A DNA stretch of 41,093 nt, taken from contig JADHYO010000002.1 of NCBI GenBank assembly GCA_016782405.1, forward strand, positions 1-41,093, read 5' to 3'. The position numbers and the translations under genes are program-made. The DNA is from Candidatus Aenigmatarchaeota archaeon. Lineage in GTDB: Archaea > Aenigmatarchaeota > Aenigmatarchaeia > QMZP01. This document shows positions 38,050 to 41,093 of the stretch, one piece after another (positions within the stretch are counted from its first letter, which is position 1; the number at the start of each line of letters is the position of its first letter). The notes beneath the pieces are model-generated. The model was not told the origin of the DNA. It saw nothing but the letters and a program-made list of their open reading frames with translations, and ran no database searches.

Positions 38050-40896
38050 CTATGCCTTGCTCTTCCTTTCTGTGACATGCTTAACAAGGTGTTTGAAAAG
38101 AACCTTTCCCCCCTTCACAATTCTCACCGCCTCCCGAGGGTTGGTAGCAGCTTGTTTCGCCATTTTCCCCAGGAACCTGGGATTTGTATAAAAATCAAGG
38201 CGCGCCTTGTTGCACCACTGAACAAGCTCATTAGCCTGGAGCCCTGGCCTGCTCACAGTAGACTTGTGAAGCCCCTCTGGGGTTATCCACTCCCTCCATT
38301 CATTAGTCTCCAAATAATTATTCTGCTGCGCCCATTCAAATGCAGCTGTTCCAGGATAAACCATCAAAGGATAGAACTGTGCAGAATTTGGATTCAGCTC
38401 TTTTGCAAACCCAATTGTGGCTTGCATACTCTCTCTGGTGTCAGTGGGGAGCCCCATAATAAAGCACCCATTAATAAGTAGCCCAGCCCTCTTGGCATTG
38501 TCCATGAACTGCTGCTGCATCCCCCTGGTCTGTCCCTTAGTCACTGCATTCAGACTGGACTGTGCAGAGGATTCAAACCCAACACACATCAACCTGCATC
38601 GAGCCTCCCTCATTTTCTGCATTGTCTCCAGGTCAGTATTAACCCTGGCATTGCACGACCATCCCACTCGAACGTCCCTGCCAATTAACTCATCACAAAG
38701 CCCAATTGTCCTCTTCTTGTCTGCTGGGAAAGTGTCATCCTCCACCATCACTTCATTGACAAATGGAAGCTTCTCCTGGATATATTCAAACTCATCAGCT
38801 GAATTCTTTATTGAACGAGGTCTGTAGGATCTTTGCGACGGAATGTTGCAGTTGCTCACAGCAACCCCATGAATAGTGTACGAGTGTGAATCCTTGACAG
38901 AAAAATTATAAACATATCCATTATATGGCCTTTTTGACACTTTGGTGATGGGTGCAAAAATATATTTGTCTACTCTTTTCCATTTTTTGGATTTTGAAAC
39001 CTTCTTTTTATCAAGGGTAAAGAGATTTCCAAGCAGGGAGTTCAGTCTCTCTTTGGCATTTCCAAAAACCCAAACATCATATCTGTCGTGCTTTGACTTG
39101 ATAACCCTTCCATTTATATTGCTTTCATACTTTCCTTTTTTGGTTACCTGTAAAGAGTGGTAGAAACCCATCCTATTCAAAATAAGTTGTAATTGCTCTG
39201 CAAGTATTTTTGAAGTGGTGTTGAAGCCTATCCTCTTGGGAATCTTGTATCCATCCCCTCTCATATAACCGGTCAGGATACTGATTTGTTTGTCCTCTGG
39301 AAGATGTAACCATCCCCAGGGAATTTTTTTGTTAGATGCCCCTGTCCCAAAAAGTTTTTCAAAAAGGGTGGCAACAAGAGCGGAGTGAACGCTTATTTGG
39401 TATGCTGTTATGGTGTCAGAAATCATACAACCCAACCCAAAATACATTTTCACCAACTTTTTGATATCCTCCAGGTATTCTGTTTCATTCTTATTGAAGG
39501 TGAAAACAAGAACCTTGGAATTCGGCCGTGATTTGAGTTTGTGTACATGACCTTCAGCCAGATAGTAACCAAAAAGCCGTAACAGGCCAGAATCCAGCTT
39601 GAGTCTCCTGGGGACAGGTTTTTTTGAGTAGGTGTACCTCACATCATCCTCCCCAATATGCAAAGCATATTCATGATATGTTATTCTCTGATAACCCTTT
39701 GCTATTTTACTCACAGTCTTGCGGTCGATGCCGCACAATATTGCCGTCTTTTTCATGGAATAGCCCCGCTTCAAAAGGGTTGCTGCTTTCTTGATGTCAC
39801 ACTCTTTCACCCTTGAGGTTTTTTTATGCTTGGATGTGGGTGTTCCTACGATTTCCACTACATCAATAACCCCAATATCCTTAGTCTTGCGTATCCGCGG
39901 CAGAGCAACATAATCCCCAACTGAGAGATTATCAGCCCTGATGGGAGAGGGCTCTTTTCCTTCACGGGAAGCATAAAGTTTGTGATTTGGGGTTAACTCT
40001 AGATGGGAAGGGATTCCTTGAACTTTCAAGACAACAATATCCCCTGTGAATTCCCTCTTCATAACAGCATCAATATTATGGAATTCACCATCATGAGAAA
40101 GAACCCTTGGCATATTCTTGCCATCAATATTGACAACACCACCTGTTTTCAGTCCAGTCCCCTCAATAAGTCTCCCTATGGAATGCATTCCCTTATCTGT
40201 TATCACAGGCATTTCAGGAGTTAAGCAAAAAGCGCATCTATACGGGCAGCCTCTTGCTGTGAGAATCTGGATTTCAGGCCACGTGACAGAAGCATAAAAA
40301 TATTTCTTTATCCCTTCCTTACCAAAATGTTTCAAGTAAATTTCAGAAACAAACGGAAGCGAGTCCAAATCATCTATCAGGCCAGCGTCCTTATTATCCA
40401 CTATCCCCTTCCCGTCCCTGAAAGAAAGCCCCTTAACCTTGTGCAGCTCCTTACCATCCCTGAGGCTCCTTGCCAACCCCCTAACAACAAAATCATACTC
40501 CCCCCTGCACACTGAATCAATTTCACGCCCCATTTTAAAACATTCCTCAGACATGTTAGTGGGAAATGTACCAACCAAGCTGACATGTGCCCCAGCAACC
40601 ACACCCTTAATCTTACCAGCAACATCAATATCATTCCTTATACTCGGCGTGGACGTGTCAATCACAACTAAGTCCGGCGAAAATTCCTTGGCAAAAGCAA
40701 TAGTCTCTTCCCGCCCCCACCCCCTAGCCACAGCATCAATCAACCTAACATCAAATCCATCCTTCTCCAAAGCGCCGGCAGCATACGCAAGATAGTAAGG
40801 CTGGTAAAGTGTTCCACTCTTGGCAACACATGGGGAGCGGGACTGACGCGAATATTTTGGCAGGAATGGTGGGTTGAGTGCAAGTATCTTAAACAT
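38050..40896 (-). CDS. B12-binding radical SAM protein interrupted by an intein
   Basis: A 948-codon ORF. Residues 1-223 hold a cobalamin-binding-like domain (VVIDTSTPSIRND, VVAGAHVSLVGTFP) and the start of the radical SAM motif ARGCPYRCAF (Cys217, Cys221). The intein occupies 224-682. The host resumes at Cys683 (CNIPSQRSYRPRS), which after splicing becomes the third Cys of CxxxCxxC. The spliced protein would have 489 residues, close to the two other radical SAM proteins here. VGFESSAQSSLNAV and IMGLPTDTRESM are later family motifs. AGGTGA stands four bases before the ATG. The enzyme must be inactive until splicing. Substrate unknown. Confidence 0.9.
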   Translation of the reverse strand: MFKILALNPPFLPKYSRQSRSPCVAKSGTLYQPYYLAYAAGALEKDGFDVRLIDAVARGWGREETIAFAKEFSPDLVVIDTSTPSIRNDIDVAGKIKGVVAGAHVSLVGTFPTNMSEECFKMGREIDSVCRGEYDFVVRGLARSLRDGKELHKVKGLSFRDGKGIVDNKDAGLIDDLDSLPFVSEIYLKHFGKEGIKKYFYASVTWPEIQILTARGCPYRCAFCLTPEMPVITDKGMHSIGRLIEGTGLKTGGVVNIDGKNMPRVLSHDGEFHNIDAVMKREFTGDIVVLKVQGIPSHLELTPNHKLYASREGKEPSPIRADNLSVGDYVALPRIRKTKDIGVIDVVEIVGTPTSKHKKTSRVKECDIKKAATLLKRGYSMKKTAILCGIDRKTVSKIAKGYQRITYHEYALHIGEDDVRYTYSKKPVPRRLKLDSGLLRLFGYYLAEGHVHKLKSRPNSKVLVFTFNKNETEYLEDIKKLVKMYFGLGCMISDTITAYQISVHSALVATLFEKLFGTGASNKKIPWGWLHLPEDKQISILTGYMRGDGYKIPKRIGFNTTSKILAEQLQLILNRMGFYHSLQVTKKGKYESNINGRVIKSKHDRYDVWVFGNAKERLNSLLGNLFTLDKKKVSKSKKWKRVDKYIFAPITKVSKRPYNGYVYNFSVKDSHSYTIHGVAVSNCNIPSQRSYRPRSIKNSADEFEYIQEKLPFVNEVMVEDDTFPADKKRTIGLCDELIGRDVRVGWSCNARVNTDLETMQKMREARCRLMCVGFESSAQSSLNAVTKGQTRGMQQQFMDNAKRAGLLINGCFIMGLPTDTRESMQATIGFAKELNPNSAQFYPLMVYPGTAAFEWAQQNNYLETNEWREWITPEGLHKSTVSRPGLQANELVQWCNKARLDFYTNPRFLGKMAKQAATNPREAVRIVKGGKVLFKHLVKHVTERKSKA
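38851..40227 (-). other. intein with LAGLIDADG endonuclease (459 residues)
   Basis: Cys1 is residue 224 of the ORF (block A CLTPEMPVITDKG). Block B is LELTPNHKLY (TPNH at 302-305). A helix-turn-helix-like stretch lies at about 371-405 (AATLLKRGYSMKKTAILCGI). The two LAGLIDADG blocks are LFGYYLAEGH (441-450) and LTGYMRGDGY (541-550), both with acidic residues. Block F is YNFSVKDSHSY and block G ends HGVAVSN at 682, followed by Cys+1. The penultimate residue is Ser681 instead of the usual His. Self-splicing and homing are expected from the family; neither is proven. Confidence 0.9.
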
Positions 40897-40948
40897 AGAT
40901 TCACCTGAACCCTCTTTTTCTGTTCAGTTTTTTAAAGGTATTCCCCAA

Positions 40949-41093
40949 TCATCCCGTTCTGTATACATAAAAATTCTTATAAGAAAACACATGATCCTCG
41001 AGCATTGGAAATTCCTCAGAATTCACCACAATATATTCAACATCAATCCCCTCCAAACATTCAACGCATTTCTCACTGAAAATCTTTTTGTAT
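40949..41093 (-). CDS. C-terminal end of a gene of unknown function (partial)
   Basis: An open frame on the - strand runs from the window edge to a TGA at 40949-40951, giving about 47 residues (YKKIFSEKCVECLEGIDVEY, then further residues ending FYVYRTG). It stands upstream of the intein-containing gene on the same strand and may share its operon. Cys-x-x-Cys occurs once. Too short to assign. Confidence 0.5.
   Translation of the reverse strand, partial: YKKIFSEKCVECLEGIDVEYIVVNSEEFPMLEDHVFSYKNFYVYRTG

Noticed and set aside
38006-38050. N-terminal extension of the methyltransferase at 37445
   Set aside because: It needs a GTG start inside the preceding gene and would translate through a TATA element; the shorter start fits the family.
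38050-40896. Very long radical SAM ORF as a gene fusion or assembly error
   Set aside because: The insert has intein blocks A, B, LAGLIDADG, F and G in order and its removal restores CxxxCxxC exactly.
1-41093. CRISPR arrays, rRNA genes, insertion sequences, prophage genes
   Set aside because: No regularly spaced repeats, rRNA-like sequence, transposase or phage structural motif was seen in the window.

Overview
This 41 kb window is archaeal chromosome, almost certainly from an uncultivated lineage. It holds ribosomal protein S17e, a tRNA-splicing endonuclease homolog, transcription factor S, an archaeal-type signal peptidase, an EndoQ-like repair nuclease, a class III signal peptide pilin-like protein and BHB-type tRNA introns. 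TATA boxes sit about 25 bases before many start codons. The exact phylum cannot be fixed from the window; small lipoproteins and mosaic glycan genes fit a DPANN-like or early euryarchaeal lineage. No stretch longer than about 300 bases lacks a gene or an RNA.

Layout. (1) 1-5107: end of an NAD(P)HX dehydratase, a cyclic 2,3-diphosphoglycerate synthetase-like protein, a pilin-like protein and three tandem lipoproteins. (2) 5109-8281: EndoQ-like nuclease, a DUF1512-like membrane protein and a small exported protein. (3) 8315-13388: an information-processing block with intron-rich tRNA-Asn and tRNA-Phe, an EEP hydrolase, a LAGLIDADG endonuclease running antisense into tRNA-Phe, a small winged-helix protein, EndA, S17e, a CBS-HPF fusion, signal peptidase and TFS. 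(4) 13393-41093: a long surface-glycan island with a GlcNAc-1-P transferase, nucleotide-sugar enzymes (dehydrogenase, epimerases, RmlD-like reductase, C-methyltransferase), many glycosyltransferases, two candidate lipid or oligosaccharide flippases, methyltransferases, an acetyltransferase and three B12-binding radical SAM proteins.

How the parts work together. The glycan genes describe building a lipid-linked oligosaccharide: first sugar phosphate on a polyprenyl/dolichyl carrier, activated sugars, sequential transfer, flipping and decoration. The middle part of the island (about 26.0-33.8 kb) is visibly AT-richer and carries a truncated glycosyltransferase, a fusion and a gene remnant, which points to recombination.

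Main points of interest. The tRNA-Phe gene appears to carry three introns (anticodon loop, T-stem/T-loop border, T-loop) and tRNA-Asn two (D-loop, anticodon loop). The EndA encoded 1 kb away has Ala where the catalytic Lys is expected. A 459-residue intein splits a radical SAM protein exactly at the third cysteine of its CxxxCxxC iron-sulfur motif.
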